A stretch of DNA of 64,000 nucleotides. Origin: Sphingobacteriaceae bacterium (GTDB lineage Bacteria; Bacteroidota; Bacteroidia; Sphingobacteriales; Sphingobacteriaceae). The stretch spans positions 558,001 through 622,000 of the forward strand of contig JAGIAD010000029.1 in the NCBI GenBank assembly GCA_017745075.1. The letters are read 5' to 3'. The notes beneath the pieces are model-generated. The model was not told where the DNA came from, did not search any database, and saw only the letters and a list, made by a program, of their open reading frames with translations. The translations under genes and the position numbers were made by a program. Shown one piece after another: positions 9,089 to 18,970 of this stretch (within the stretch, counting starts at the first letter, position 1; every line of letters starts with the position of its first letter).

Positions 9089-10480
9089 CTATCTTGGATT
9101 TTGAGGTACGGAGTTCTGTATTAATTCTATTGGTGGGATTGGGAGCACATATTTTTTATCATTCGGTAGTAAAGAATAGGTCTGCCCGGCAATCGTTCTG
9201 AATAAAGTTTTTGCAAAACGAGGATCTTGGTTTAAACGCCGTAAATCTTCCCATCTACAATTACCCGTAAAGGGTAATTCTTTACGCCTTTCGTTTAAAA
9301 CAAAAGTTAAAGCTTCTTCCTCATTATTTGCAGTTTGATTGACGTAAGTGTTATTACCTAAAATGTCTCTCTTCCATCTCGTCTTAAGTAGCTCGTTTAA
9401 ATAATTCATTCCAAGACTAACTTCGTCAGTTCTCACTGCAGATTCAGCCAATATTAGATATGTCTCATTTAATCCCAGACCGCAAAAAATCGATAAATTC
9501 CCGGTGTAACGACCTCTGAATCCAAGTGTTCCGTCTGTATTATTTCTAAAGAAAATCACCTTTCTTAGATCATTTTCTGAATATAAATTATATAATTCTT
9601 TTGAAACCAGCATTTCTGACACGCCTGTAAAAGTATACCCCACTGAGCGATTAAAAAATACTACCTCCCGGTTATCAGCTTGATAGTTGGGGAAAGGATA
9701 TGTTTGGGCTACATTAAGCGTATTAAAATCAATTAATGTCTTTTTCAAGTTTATGACTAAAGCTGAGTAGTATTTCGCTTTATTATAATCACCGATATTC
9801 AAATAGACTTTTGCCAACATCATCTGAACAGCAACAACACTAGGTCTAGTCTTATAGATTGATGTTGCAGGTAATAAGGATTCTGCCTCTATTAAATCTG
9901 ACAAAATTTGGTCATAAGTCTGTTGAACTGTGGAACGATTAATTACAACATTTACATCCGAGGTTAACCTAAGCAAAATTCCTAAATCAGTAGTTGCTGT
10001 AGTCTTATTATAAGGTTTGGAAAAAATCTGAGCAATATGATAAAATGCTATAGCCCTATAAAATAGCGCTGATCCTTTGATATTATTATAGTCAGTGCGA
10101 TTTTGATCATTAACTGCTATTTTGCTTATACCATCAAGTACAATGTTGGAATATTCAACAACTTTATAAACAAATGTCCACTCACTTGCCACCGTAGCGT
10201 TTTCAAATATATCAGAGGCCCATTTATAAGCATTTCTTTCTGCTACACCGCCACCTGTAGTTGCTAAAATATCATTGACATACATATTATCACTTCCAAC
10301 AATTCCTAAGGAAGAATAATTGGTATTCATTACGTCAGTATTATCCAGGACCGCCTGATAGTCTTGCAATGTCGCTGGTACGATATCGGCTTTATTTGAT
10401 TTTACATCTAGCCATTCATTCTGTTTTTTACAAGAGGAAAAGGCTAAGATCAGTATGAGGTATAAAATATTTTTTTTCAT
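9089..10480 (-). CDS. RagB/SusD family outer-membrane lipoprotein
   Basis: 463 residues. The lipobox (ILAFSSC) places the lipidated Cys near residue 17. SusD-like TPR helices carry a 'YHIAQIFSKPYNK' segment, and the C-terminal SusD signature 'NERRKELPFTGNCRWEDLRR' is clear. SusD proteins cap the SusC barrel and bind substrate at the cell surface. It lies 8 nt after susC and 2 nt before the TlpA-like gene. The substrate is not predictable; TlpA in place of glycan hydrolases argues for a peptide or another non-glycan ligand (inference). Confidence 0.92.
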   Translation of the reverse strand: MKKNILYLILILAFSSCKKQNEWLDVKSNKADIVPATLQDYQAVLDNTDVMNTNYSSLGIVGSDNMYVNDILATTGGGVAERNAYKWASDIFENATVASEWTFVYKVVEYSNIVLDGISKIAVNDQNRTDYNNIKGSALFYRAIAFYHIAQIFSKPYNKTTATTDLGILLRLTSDVNVVINRSTVQQTYDQILSDLIEAESLLPATSIYKTRPSVVAVQMMLAKVYLNIGDYNKAKYYSALVINLKKTLIDFNTLNVAQTYPFPNYQADNREVVFFNRSVGYTFTGVSEMLVSKELYNLYSENDLRKVIFFRNNTDGTLGFRGRYTGNLSIFCGLGLNETYLILAESAVRTDEVSLGMNYLNELLKTRWKRDILGNNTYVNQTANNEEEALTFVLNERRKELPFTGNCRWEDLRRLNQDPRFAKTLFRTIAGQTYSLLPNDKKYVLPIPPIELIQNSVPQNPR

Positions 10481-10488
10481 GATTTTAC

Positions 10489-13400
10489 CTATTTAAAAGT
10501 TGCTCTAATACCAAATGCATAAGTTGTTGGGTTAGGAAAAACATTGTAATTGCCGCTCCTGTAATCGCTAATATCAGGATCAATTCCATATTTATTTGCC
10601 CGCCACAAAATGCCTATGTTATTGATATAGCTGTAAATTTGAAATGATGAAAATGGAAGCTTTTTTAACATATTTTGATTGAAATCGTAGCTCAACCCAA
10701 CATCCTGTAGCCTCAGATGATCCCCTTTTGCAACCAGTACTTCTGAGTTTTGATAAAAGGAATTTCTGTTTGCGTTCACAGCAAATACCATAGATGGTAC
10801 AGTAGTACTATTTTCATCACCTGCTTTTTGCCAACGCAAGGCGTAATCGCTATTTACGTTAATAGGTTGGATTAACTCAGTATAGTTTAGACTAATAGAT
10901 TTTTTACGGATGTAGTAATTATATTTATAGGTAATGTTTGCCGAGAGCGAGAAACCTCTGTAAGAAAACGTATTTCTTAATGAGCCAAAATGTGTTGGCC
11001 GTGATGATCCATGATAGATAATATCATCAGGATTATTATTCGTGATAATTGCAGTATAATTTTTTGACACAGCCCCATTCAAATACCCCATAGGATCGCC
11101 ATTGGCAGGATCTAACCCGGCAGATTTATAGCTGTAAACCCCAAAAATACTGTTACCCTCCTTAATATAAAGCCCCTGACTTCCAGGGTCTGTAATGTTA
11201 TTCGAATTACTTGTTAGGTAGGCGGTAGTGTACTTTGTATCGTAGGATATTACTTTGTCCTTATTATAGCTAAAAAGAAAATTGCTGTACCATTTAAAAT
11301 CGCCATTTAAGTTTGTGCTGTTCAAAATAAGGTCAACACCTTTGGTGTTTACACTGGCTGCATTTCCTTTAAACGAGGTAAAACCTGTAGATGGGGCTAG
11401 TAATGCATCTTCAATTAGGTCGGTCCCAAGTTTGTCATATACCTCTAATGTACCGTTTACTCGATTTTTCTTAGTCGCAAAGTCGATTCCTAAATTTTTA
11501 TTTCTGATTTTTTCCCACCTCAACTCCGGGTTTGGGGCACTCGTTATGGTTGCTGTTTGGGCACCTGTTAAAGAGCTTGTACTGTAAGTTGCTGTTAAAT
11601 ATGATGAAGCATTATAAACATTTCCATTATAACCGTAAGTCGCCCTAATTTTTAGGTAGGGAATTAATGGAAAATTATAAAAAGACTCTTTGCTTATTTC
11701 ATAACCTAACCCAGCAGACCATAATGGTGTTATTTTGTCATTGGTATTGGCTCCAAAAATATTTGCTCCATCTTTCCTGCCACTTAGCGTAGCTATGTAC
11801 TTACCTGCATAAGTATATGAGGTATTAGCGAAATATGAGATAAAGCGGTTCACTGTACCCGTTACTGTACCATCGGGAGCAGGAATACTTCGCGATCCTA
11901 TGCCGGCTGGGTTTAAAGTGTAAAACGTAGTGTAGTTTAAGTTGGTAACAGCAGTACCAAATTCATCATTGTAGCCATAAGAAAGGCGATTGTAAGCGGT
12001 TGTATTAATATCCCTGAGTTCAGAACCTACAAGAGCTGAAATATTATGGGTATTGTTAAAGCTCTGATAATAATTTAATTGTGCTCTGAAATTTTCAGCT
12101 TCTAGCTTTCTATCGGTTGTACTTAATATTCCACCTTTAGGTATTGGATAAGTAAATACTCCTGTATTTGTATTGCGTTGCGAGTAAATATTAATCGTAT
12201 TCCGAACATTATAACTATCAACACTTTGCAAATAATGCGAATTACCATTTTCGTTCTGATATTGATACTGTACCTCAGCATTTAAAAAAGGTAAAAATTG
12301 GTACTTTACTGATGTTCTTAATAACAGATTGTTGGTTTTAGCTATGTTATCAAATAAATCTCTTTCCTGTACTGGTCGAAGTTTCCAGTCCATAAATCCC
12401 AAAGATTGTGCACTTTCTAAATAAGCATTATTAAATCCATTGGGTACCGCCAAAGCATTACCATTATCATCAGCTAGTTTTATATAAGGATATAGCGCAT
12501 TGTAGGTGTAAGGAGCACTTTGATTACTCTTATTGTAGATAACAGCAGCACTTATTTCAAGGTTTTTTAATGGTTTGTAAGTATTGGAACTGTTGATGGT
12601 AAACTTTTCAAAGCCAGCTCCAATATTGTTATACCTGTTTTTATCGTAACCTAAAGAGAGCAGGTGTGTACTTTTCGCAGATCCGCCTCGTAAACCTAAG
12701 CTGTATTGCTGGCTTAATGTTTTTTGATAGAGATTTTTTGCGGCCTCATCTCTAACGTCATTACCTCTTAAAGCATCAATTTGTTGATTTGCCTCTGCTG
12801 TATTTTTTGCGAGCAGCGCGACAACCGGCGATATTACAGGATAAGTGGTTGTGTTGGCCAGATCAGCATTGTAATAGTTTTGGCTGTACAGGTAACGTTC
12901 AATATCTATATAATCTGAGGAACTGATAAAATTCCTTGAATATTTTAGGTTGGGGTTATCTCCGAATGTGATGTTGGTATTAAAGTCAATCTTCAGATTT
13001 TCGTTTAACTTTCCTTTCTTGGTTGTAATTACAATTACACCGTTGCCAGATCTTGCCCCCCAGATAGAAGCCGCGGCAGCATCTTTTAAAATTGTGATGC
13101 TTTCGATATCGTTAGGATTAATGTTGTTGATATCTCCTTCGTACGGAAAATTATCTAGCACAACTAAGGGATCAGCACTTACTTTACTATCAATGGTTAC
13201 ACGCCCCCTAATACTGATCCCCAATTTTTCATTCGTTGGCGCTATCCCCACAGGGCCAGCAACTTTATTAAAAATCAACCCACTTGTTATTCCGTCTAAT
13301 CGGTCTAATATATTACTGCCTACCCTCCTATTGAGCAATGTATTATCAATTTGCACAAAAGAACCAGTTGCACGTTCTTTTGGTATGGTTTGGTATCCTG

Positions 13401-14121
13401 TAGATACAATCGCAACATCGCCAAGATCAGCACTTGCCATTGCTAATTTTACAACGACACTATTACTTGCCTTTACTTCTTGTCCCTGAAAACCCACGTA
13501 CGATACTACAAGAATCTCGTTAAGTTCAACATTAAATAAAGTAAACTGGCCGTCTTTATTGGTGGTGGTAGAATTATTTCTATCTTTTACTTTAACTGTT
13601 GCCCCTACCAATGGTTGGCCATGTTCATCAATAACTATACCTGTAACGGTTTGCTTGCTTTGTTTTTCGTTATTGGTCTGGATAATAACTGGCTTTTCGG
13701 TTATTACAATAGTTTGCTCTACAAGCTCATACCTGTACGGAAGATCTGCAAAAATTTTATCCAATGCCTGTTTGATCGGTAGATTCTTAATAATCACCGT
13801 AACAGGAGTATTTTTATCACTTGTTTTGCCTTTATACCAGAAGCGAAAGCCCGTTTGCTTTTCGATCTGCTTAAATACCAGGTTTATGGGAGCCGCCTTG
13901 GCCTGTAAAGTTACATTTTGTGCCTTCACCTTTGATACCGTTACTAACAAGGATGTCATAAGCAATATGAATATACTTAAATGTAACCGCATGCTGACTG
14001 GTTTAAAAGATATAGACACTTTGGCCATTTTGAAAAGAGGCCGGAAAACTGTTGTACACGCCCGTTCAGTATAGTACCAGTTTGCTAAAAAAGTCATATG
14101 TTTGTTTTGGTTTTGCTGCAA
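10489..14121 (-). CDS. SusC/RagA family TonB-linked outer-membrane receptor
   Basis: 1210 residues. The first ~43 look like leader extension, and MRLHLSIFILL near residue 44 is a good signal peptide, so translation may start at one of the later Met codons. After it come an STN domain (about 70-145), a carboxypeptidase-regulatory-like beta domain (TVTGIVIDEHGQPLVGATV, about 155-235), a TonB plug (about 240-370, with ISIRGR and DAAAASIWGARSGNGVIVI) and a large barrel. The STN domain marks receptors that signal to a FecR anti-sigma factor, and a fecR gene lies just upstream. 'PKERATGSF' before the plug is typical of SusC proteins outside classical glycan loci. Imports its ligand with SusD. Confidence 0.93.
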   Translation of the reverse strand: MQQNQNKHMTFLANWYYTERACTTVFRPLFKMAKVSISFKPVSMRLHLSIFILLMTSLLVTVSKVKAQNVTLQAKAAPINLVFKQIEKQTGFRFWYKGKTSDKNTPVTVIIKNLPIKQALDKIFADLPYRYELVEQTIVITEKPVIIQTNNEKQSKQTVTGIVIDEHGQPLVGATVKVKDRNNSTTTNKDGQFTLFNVELNEILVVSYVGFQGQEVKASNSVVVKLAMASADLGDVAIVSTGYQTIPKERATGSFVQIDNTLLNRRVGSNILDRLDGITSGLIFNKVAGPVGIAPTNEKLGISIRGRVTIDSKVSADPLVVLDNFPYEGDINNINPNDIESITILKDAAAASIWGARSGNGVIVITTKKGKLNENLKIDFNTNITFGDNPNLKYSRNFISSSDYIDIERYLYSQNYYNADLANTTTYPVISPVVALLAKNTAEANQQIDALRGNDVRDEAAKNLYQKTLSQQYSLGLRGGSAKSTHLLSLGYDKNRYNNIGAGFEKFTINSSNTYKPLKNLEISAAVIYNKSNQSAPYTYNALYPYIKLADDNGNALAVPNGFNNAYLESAQSLGFMDWKLRPVQERDLFDNIAKTNNLLLRTSVKYQFLPFLNAEVQYQYQNENGNSHYLQSVDSYNVRNTINIYSQRNTNTGVFTYPIPKGGILSTTDRKLEAENFRAQLNYYQSFNNTHNISALVGSELRDINTTAYNRLSYGYNDEFGTAVTNLNYTTFYTLNPAGIGSRSIPAPDGTVTGTVNRFISYFANTSYTYAGKYIATLSGRKDGANIFGANTNDKITPLWSAGLGYEISKESFYNFPLIPYLKIRATYGYNGNVYNASSYLTATYSTSSLTGAQTATITSAPNPELRWEKIRNKNLGIDFATKKNRVNGTLEVYDKLGTDLIEDALLAPSTGFTSFKGNAASVNTKGVDLILNSTNLNGDFKWYSNFLFSYNKDKVISYDTKYTTAYLTSNSNNITDPGSQGLYIKEGNSIFGVYSYKSAGLDPANGDPMGYLNGAVSKNYTAIITNNNPDDIIYHGSSRPTHFGSLRNTFSYRGFSLSANITYKYNYYIRKKSISLNYTELIQPINVNSDYALRWQKAGDENSTTVPSMVFAVNANRNSFYQNSEVLVAKGDHLRLQDVGLSYDFNQNMLKKLPFSSFQIYSYINNIGILWRANKYGIDPDISDYRSGNYNVFPNPTTYAFGIRATFK

Positions 14122-14205
14122 AGGCTATCCCATTCTGAGAGCGTGTAAGATACCTTGCAGCTAGTTGATAATTGGTTCGCGCTGATTGTTTACAAAACCC
14201 ACTTG

Positions 14206-14237
14206 AACCGGAGCATCCTCGAACGATGGCTCCGGTT
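14206..14237 (-). promoter_or_regulatory. GC-rich hairpin in the fecR-susC spacer (locus A)
   Basis: AACCGGAGC and GCTCCGGTT form a 9-bp stem in the 218-bp gap between fecR and susC; three more pairs extend it inside the loop. On the minus (susC) strand no T-tract follows, so it is not a normal terminator. A similar hairpin stands in the same place in locus B (40589-40608). Confidence 0.55.
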
Positions 14238-14339
14238 TCTTTATGGTGGGCTTCATTAACTAATCCTAAAAATTGAAAAAACTCTATCTCATAGGCACTT
14301 GCTGTTTAAATTGATTATTACCGGACATTTATTTTTTTC

Positions 14340-15530
14340 CTACTGGACGATTAAGCTGGTGATGTTATTTTCCCTAACTAATTTGAAATGAACGTTACTC
14401 AGTTCTAGAATATGAAGTACTGTAGATAGATTTGTTGATCGTTTGATACTTCCATTGAAAACTTCTTTAGTAGGTGTTCCCTCATATTTTATTTCCACAT
14501 TATACCAGCGGCTAACCTGTCTTAGCACTTCCTGTATAGTTGCATCTTTAAAATATATTTCTCCTTCCTTCCATGCTAGTACGGTTTCCAGATCGGCCTG
14601 CCGAACCCTGATTGCACCATTTGCGTTTAAAGACTGCTGCCCAGGCACTAAGATTTCGCTTTTACCTGTTTTTGTTCCTCTTAATGCTGATACTTTTACA
14701 GAACCCTCGGCAAGCGTTGTAGCCGTTAGCCCTTCATCTGCGTAGCTATTGATGTTAAAATGAGTGCCCAACACTTCTACTTCCTGAGTTGGGGTTTTAA
14801 CAATAAACGGGTGAGCTTTATCTTTTGCCACTTCAAAATAAGCTTCCCCTTCCAATAATGTTACCATACGCCTGCCTTGATCGTTGACATTTGCTGAAAA
14901 CTGCAAAGTGGTAGCCGCATTAAGCCATACCCTGCTACCATCAGAAAGAACGATCTGATAAGTTTCCCCTTTTACAGTTGATAGCGTATTTATAATAGAT
15001 TTACCCGTTGGATATAATGGAGATATCTTATAAATCAGTTCGCCATTTTTAGTTTTTAATACACTGATACCTGCCTCGGTAATGATATTTTCAGCAGAGG
15101 CATCATCAAGCGTTATTTTTTTACCGTTATTAAGCGTAAGTGTTGCAGAACGGTGGCCTGGGGCAACATCCGTAATAAATTCTTCTTTTGTATTTTGCTT
15201 ATTTTCATGTAAAACAAAATACAAACCTCCGAGCAATATCACTGCAAATATTGCAGCTGCCGAAATTAAAGGTTTAAGTTTTTTGATGATCGGCCTCGGT
15301 CTTGTCTGTGCGAAGATTTTATTTTCGAGGCGGTATGCGATTTCTTCAACCTTCCTCGAATCTGATTCCGTAACTTCATCTTTTTCCATTTCTTCTGCTA
15401 TCAGGGTAGTAAGGCTAATGCTGTCGTCCTCAACATTGAAGTAACTAAGCAGTTCATCCAGTTCTACCTTGGTATACTGTCCTGAAAGGTATTTATCAAA
15501 AAGGTGCCGGATATGATCTTTTCTTTCCAA
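14340..15530 (-). CDS. FecR-type anti-sigma factor
   Basis: 396 residues: a cytoplasmic N-terminus (about 1-85; FDKYLSGQYTKVELDELL, typical of Bacteroidota FecR), one membrane helix at about 88-107, a FecR beta domain (about 130-280; 'GEAYFEVAKDKAHPFIV' and 'VEVLGTHFNINSYADE') and a C-terminal DUF4974/STN-like domain ('QEVLRQVSRWYNVEIKYEG'). It passes the signal from the STN domain of SusC to its sigma factor. The probable partner sigma gene at 18191-18793 is on the same strand but 2.66 kb upstream, with two opposite-strand genes in between, which is unusual because sigma and fecR are normally adjacent. Confidence 0.92.
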   Translation of the reverse strand: MERKDHIRHLFDKYLSGQYTKVELDELLSYFNVEDDSISLTTLIAEEMEKDEVTESDSRKVEEIAYRLENKIFAQTRPRPIIKKLKPLISAAAIFAVILLGGLYFVLHENKQNTKEEFITDVAPGHRSATLTLNNGKKITLDDASAENIITEAGISVLKTKNGELIYKISPLYPTGKSIINTLSTVKGETYQIVLSDGSRVWLNAATTLQFSANVNDQGRRMVTLLEGEAYFEVAKDKAHPFIVKTPTQEVEVLGTHFNINSYADEGLTATTLAEGSVKVSALRGTKTGKSEILVPGQQSLNANGAIRVRQADLETVLAWKEGEIYFKDATIQEVLRQVSRWYNVEIKYEGTPTKEVFNGSIKRSTNLSTVLHILELSNVHFKLVRENNITSLIVQ

Positions 15531-15544
15531 AGCTTGTGTTTAGT

Positions 15545-15580
15545 CGTAATACGCTTGGCAAGGAAAAAGTACACAGCGAG
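15545..15580 (-). promoter_or_regulatory. fecR upstream element (locus A)
   Basis: Read on the minus strand, CGCTGTGTACTTTTTC begins about 50 nt before the fecR ATG. The same layout (CGCTTGTGGATTTTTC) is found at the same distance from fecR in locus B, and a looser copy (TGTGGAATT) precedes the recombinase gene. It may be the conserved promoter or leader of FecR genes in this lineage. Confidence 0.45.
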
Positions 15581-15699
15581 AAATTAAATAAAATTAAAAT
15601 AAATTATAAACAACTGTAAATAAGCTAATTAATTTTCACAAAGCTGGTTGTATCTCATAAAATTTTGTTAAATTGGCATAAACTTCTAGCCACGCTCTT

Positions 15700-16395
15700 A
15701 TGAAAACTTCTCTTAAAAATTTCTGCTCTTTGGTAGCAGGAATAATCTTTTTTACGAGCTGTAATAATACAGTTCCCTCATCAGATAGTGAACTGACCCG
15801 CCCCAGTGAGAGCCGGGAAGAAATAGGCTTCTCTAAAGCTGATACGGTAAATAATTTTAAAGTGACACCTTCATATCCGCATGTTAAGGTAGTGATTCAC
15901 CAAATGGCAGGTTATGGACAAGACTCTGTTTTTGCTCAACAATCAGCAGTCCTTTTAGAACAAATTGTGAATTCTCCTCAATTTTGGGATGCTGTAATTA
16001 ATAATAACTATGCTCATGATCAAAACCTAAGCTCCCAGCAGATTTTGGATAAGATAATGCTGGCACACGAAGTCGATGGCCCCGGCGGAAGTGATCACGT
16101 GATTGATTTAAGGTTAAGGACAATAAACAATCAGGATGATGACCCGATATGGATGCGACGCTGTGAGCCAGGTTCATCTACCGGAACAATCGGAATTGAT
16201 GGCGGAGGGAGTGGTATTGCCGCTGTATGCCCTCAATGGCTCAGATCAACCGCTCAAAGCAACCAACCGGCGTGGCTGGCCGCTCATTTTATGCATGAGT
16301 ATATGCATATTCTTGGCTTCAGGCACCCAAATAAAAAACCAAAATCTGTACCCTATAAAATCCATGCAATTATTGAAATGCTTGGAGAAAACTAA
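15700..16395 (+). CDS. Metzincin-like zinc metalloprotease lipoprotein
   Basis: 231 residues with a lipoprotein signal (FFTSC, Cys near 21). The C-terminal part has the extended zinc motif HExxHxxGFxH: H199, E200, H203 and H209. This is the metzincin pattern, with Glu as catalytic base. The region before it (about 60-190) resembles no family I can name. The protein is short for a secreted metzincin and ends 22 residues after the last His; no Met-turn is obvious, so activity is not certain. It reads opposite to fecR and sigma and is followed 26 bp later by the hydrolase gene. It is probably an anchored periplasmic or surface protease. Confidence 0.7.
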   Translation: MKTSLKNFCSLVAGIIFFTSCNNTVPSSDSELTRPSESREEIGFSKADTVNNFKVTPSYPHVKVVIHQMAGYGQDSVFAQQSAVLLEQIVNSPQFWDAVINNNYAHDQNLSSQQILDKIMLAHEVDGPGGSDHVIDLRLRTINNQDDDPIWMRRCEPGSSTGTIGIDGGGSGIAAVCPQWLRSTAQSNQPAWLAAHFMHEYMHILGFRHPNKKPKSVPYKIHAIIEMLGEN

Positions 16396-16421
16396 ACATA
16401 ACAAAACTAAAAACCGCTCTT

Positions 16422-18173
16422 ATGGAAAAGATTTTTATGACTTCGGTGTTGAACGGTAATAAGGTCTATCATGATGCTGTGAACATTCTGGAAGATGCTG
16501 CTGTCAGCCAAAATTGGAAACCAACTTTTGTAAATTTTCCAACTCCCACTGCACCACAGTTCTTCTTAGGAGAGCATATATACGCCATCAGATCTTCAAA
16601 GGTTATTTTTTTTCACACTGGCAAATGTTCCGTTGTGCCCAATCAGCTGAGAAATCGACCAGATTACATAAGAGAACCTATCGGTTTGTATCTGGAGGGA
16701 ATGGATATTTTGCTCGATAGCCTTGTCAAGCAACTGGAAGCTTCTTATGCATCTGGTTTGTCACAAGAGCTTCGCAACGTTCATCCTGAGTTGACCCCAT
16801 ATGTAATCATCTTTCTCATTATTGATAAAGACTCGTACGAAATTGACGAGGCTATAAAAAATGCCCTTGGAATCGACCTATTTGGTGAAAGCAGACGACT
16901 CTTTTATATTGTAACATTAGAAGCAAATGAAATAAACATTACAGGTGAGGAATATTCAAACGCAATTCCATTAATCATCCGCGACTTTGCTGAAGCTTTC
17001 TCTTCTTCGAATAGTATTTTGGAACAAGGTTCAACAAGACTAGACGATTTGATGCAGCTATTTCCTGGTTCAAAAATACATACAACGAAAATTCAATTGG
17101 AAAGTGATCATGAATATGAAAATTTACTTATTAATAATAGGAAAACCTTAGGAGGTGAAATTAAACTGACTACCCCACAAAATGATTATAGCAAACCCGG
17201 AGATGTATATGATATTTGGTTTGGTACCAACAGAGTGCCTATTGATAAAAACAATTATGAAAAAGGATTTGGCAATAACCGTGATACGAGAATTAATTAT
17301 GGTATTTGTTCTGTAAGAATTCCAAAATCACATAAAATAGGTGATGGTCAGCCGTCTTTTTGGCGACGTCTTTTTGGCGCCGAAATGATGAGTGTAAAAA
17401 AAATAAAAGGTATTCCGGCTACCGACTTTTGGAATTCTGTTAGATCTGCATTACGATCTCTTCCGCAAAACGATAAAAGTGCTACTATTTTTGTACATGG
17501 TTACAATGTAGATTTTGAAGAGGCTGCAATACAAACGGCACAAATGCTTTCGGACATAAATTTACCCGGAATTTTTGCCTTTTACAGCTGGCCATCGTTA
17601 GGAACATTAGTAGGTTATCCCGCTGATGAATCAACAATTATGGCAAGTGTAAAGTTTATTTCTGAATTTATAGGAAACTTTGCAACCATGGCAGATGCTA
17701 AAAGAATTAACATCATTGCTCACAGTATGGGCAATCGTGGAGTTCTTGATGCTTTTGAAAGAGTATTAAAAAAAACATTTACTGATACCGGCATAAAAAT
17801 AAATCAGATTATCTTAGCTGCTCCTGACGTGGACGCTGATGTTTTCAATGACCTGTATGAGGTTTATACCATAACATCAAAACGTACAACAATATATGTT
17901 TCCAATAGGGACAAAGCACTGCAAGCTTCCGGATTTCTACATCATTATGCCCGTACTGGTCTTACACCCCCTGTTGCTATTTACAAAGGCCTGGATACTG
18001 TGTTTGTTGGTGATATAGATCTTTCTTTACTTGGCCACGGTTACGTCGCCAATAGCAGAATAGTGCTTACTGATATGCATCAACTATTGCTTAATAACAC
18101 GGAGCCATCTAAGAGAATGGGATTAAAAAAGGAAATTACGCCTCAAGGGAACTATTATAAAATCATTAAGTGA
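16422..18173 (+). CDS. Alpha/beta hydrolase (DUF900-like) with N-terminal TIR/deoxyribosyltransferase-like region
   Basis: 583 residues, no signal peptide, so cytoplasmic. The C-terminal half (about 345-560) fits the DUF900 esterase/lipase family: 'SATIFVHGYNVDFEEAA', a nucleophile motif AHSMGN near residue 434, an acid in APDVDADVF and a possible catalytic His in LLGHGYV. The N-terminal ~200 residues alternate strands and helices, with a segment 'AIRSSKVIFFHTG' and then FLIIDKDSYEI. This recalls TIR or nucleoside-deoxyribosyltransferase folds, but that likeness is only a guess. It follows the metalloprotease gene by 26 bp and ends 17 nt from the convergent sigma gene. The pair looks inserted between sigma and fecR. 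Confidence 0.7.
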   Translation: MEKIFMTSVLNGNKVYHDAVNILEDAAVSQNWKPTFVNFPTPTAPQFFLGEHIYAIRSSKVIFFHTGKCSVVPNQLRNRPDYIREPIGLYLEGMDILLDSLVKQLEASYASGLSQELRNVHPELTPYVIIFLIIDKDSYEIDEAIKNALGIDLFGESRRLFYIVTLEANEINITGEEYSNAIPLIIRDFAEAFSSSNSILEQGSTRLDDLMQLFPGSKIHTTKIQLESDHEYENLLINNRKTLGGEIKLTTPQNDYSKPGDVYDIWFGTNRVPIDKNNYEKGFGNNRDTRINYGICSVRIPKSHKIGDGQPSFWRRLFGAEMMSVKKIKGIPATDFWNSVRSALRSLPQNDKSATIFVHGYNVDFEEAAIQTAQMLSDINLPGIFAFYSWPSLGTLVGYPADESTIMASVKFISEFIGNFATMADAKRINIIAHSMGNRGVLDAFERVLKKTFTDTGIKINQIILAAPDVDADVFNDLYEVYTITSKRTTIYVSNRDKALQASGFLHHYARTGLTPPVAIYKGLDTVFVGDIDLSLLGHGYVANSRIVLTDMHQLLLNNTEPSKRMGLKKEITPQGNYYKIIK

Positions 18174-18190
18174 TGGTTAAAGCCTATCTA

Positions 18191-18793
18191 TTAAGGAAGA
18201 AGTATTACGTTTAGCAGAAATACCGCAATAATTTCCCGACCAAATGTACCTGAGAAATATTCTTTAAGAAATTGATTGGCCCTATAAATATGATTATTGA
18301 TCGTTCCGTGCGAAATGTTTAGCATCTCGCTTACCTCTGCATAACTTTTCTCTTCGAATTTGCATAGGACAAACACTTTCTGTTGTTGCGCAGGTAATAA
18401 ATTTATTGCATTTTTTAATGCTATGCGATTTTCCTTGTCGAAAATAAACTTTTCGATGTGGTTATATTCTTCTGAACTATTTAAGATGAGATGAGCCTGC
18501 AGGCGCTTATCTCTACTGATCTTTCGAAAAGTATCGTAGATCATATTATTAGCTACCTTGAATAAATATGCATTTAGCGGTTGATTGACGTCAATCTTTG
18601 CTCTCTGCTCCCAAATCTTGATAAAAAGATCCTGTATAAGTTCCTCAACCAGGTCGGCTGATTTTAGTAACCGCAATGAATTACGGATGAGTTTTGCTTT
18701 GTATAGATGATAGATTGCTTCAAATGCATGGTGATCCCCTTTCTGTAGCCTAAACAACAGATCCTTTTCGTCAGATAAGGCGGAAGATTTCAT
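18191..18793 (-). CDS. ECF-type RNA polymerase sigma factor
   Basis: 200 residues with region 2 (about 25-95; 'LVEELIQDLFIKIWEQRAK' and 'LFKVANNMIYDTFRK') and region 4 (about 125-180; LLPAQQQKVFVLCKFEEKSY and then ISHGTINNHIYRA). This is the standard sigma-70 of Bacteroidota fecR/susC systems, and it is the likely partner of FecR at 14340-15530 although two opposite-strand genes separate them. It diverges from the secreted protein gene at 18971. The C-terminus ends in a hydrophobic tail (IIAVFLLNVILL), slightly unusual for a soluble factor. Confidence 0.92.
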   Translation of the reverse strand: MKSSALSDEKDLLFRLQKGDHHAFEAIYHLYKAKLIRNSLRLLKSADLVEELIQDLFIKIWEQRAKIDVNQPLNAYLFKVANNMIYDTFRKISRDKRLQAHLILNSSEEYNHIEKFIFDKENRIALKNAINLLPAQQQKVFVLCKFEEKSYAEVSEMLNISHGTINNHIYRANQFLKEYFSGTFGREIIAVFLLNVILLP

Positions 18794-18970
18794 AGTTTCG
18801 TAATGATATTAAGATAAAGTTAAAAAATTGTTGTTGCATTTTAAACTATCAAAACAATCTTTTACATATTAGTAGGTATTTCAAATAGTTAACATCATTT
18901 TAAACGTACAAAGGTTTTATTTTCTTAAATTAGATGATATTAAATTATCGTTACTTAAAACTAAACAATC

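Noticed and set aside
10900..14080. Long + strand open frames inside the locus A susC gene
   Set aside because: They lie antisense to a clearly recognised receptor and have no domain or start context of their own.
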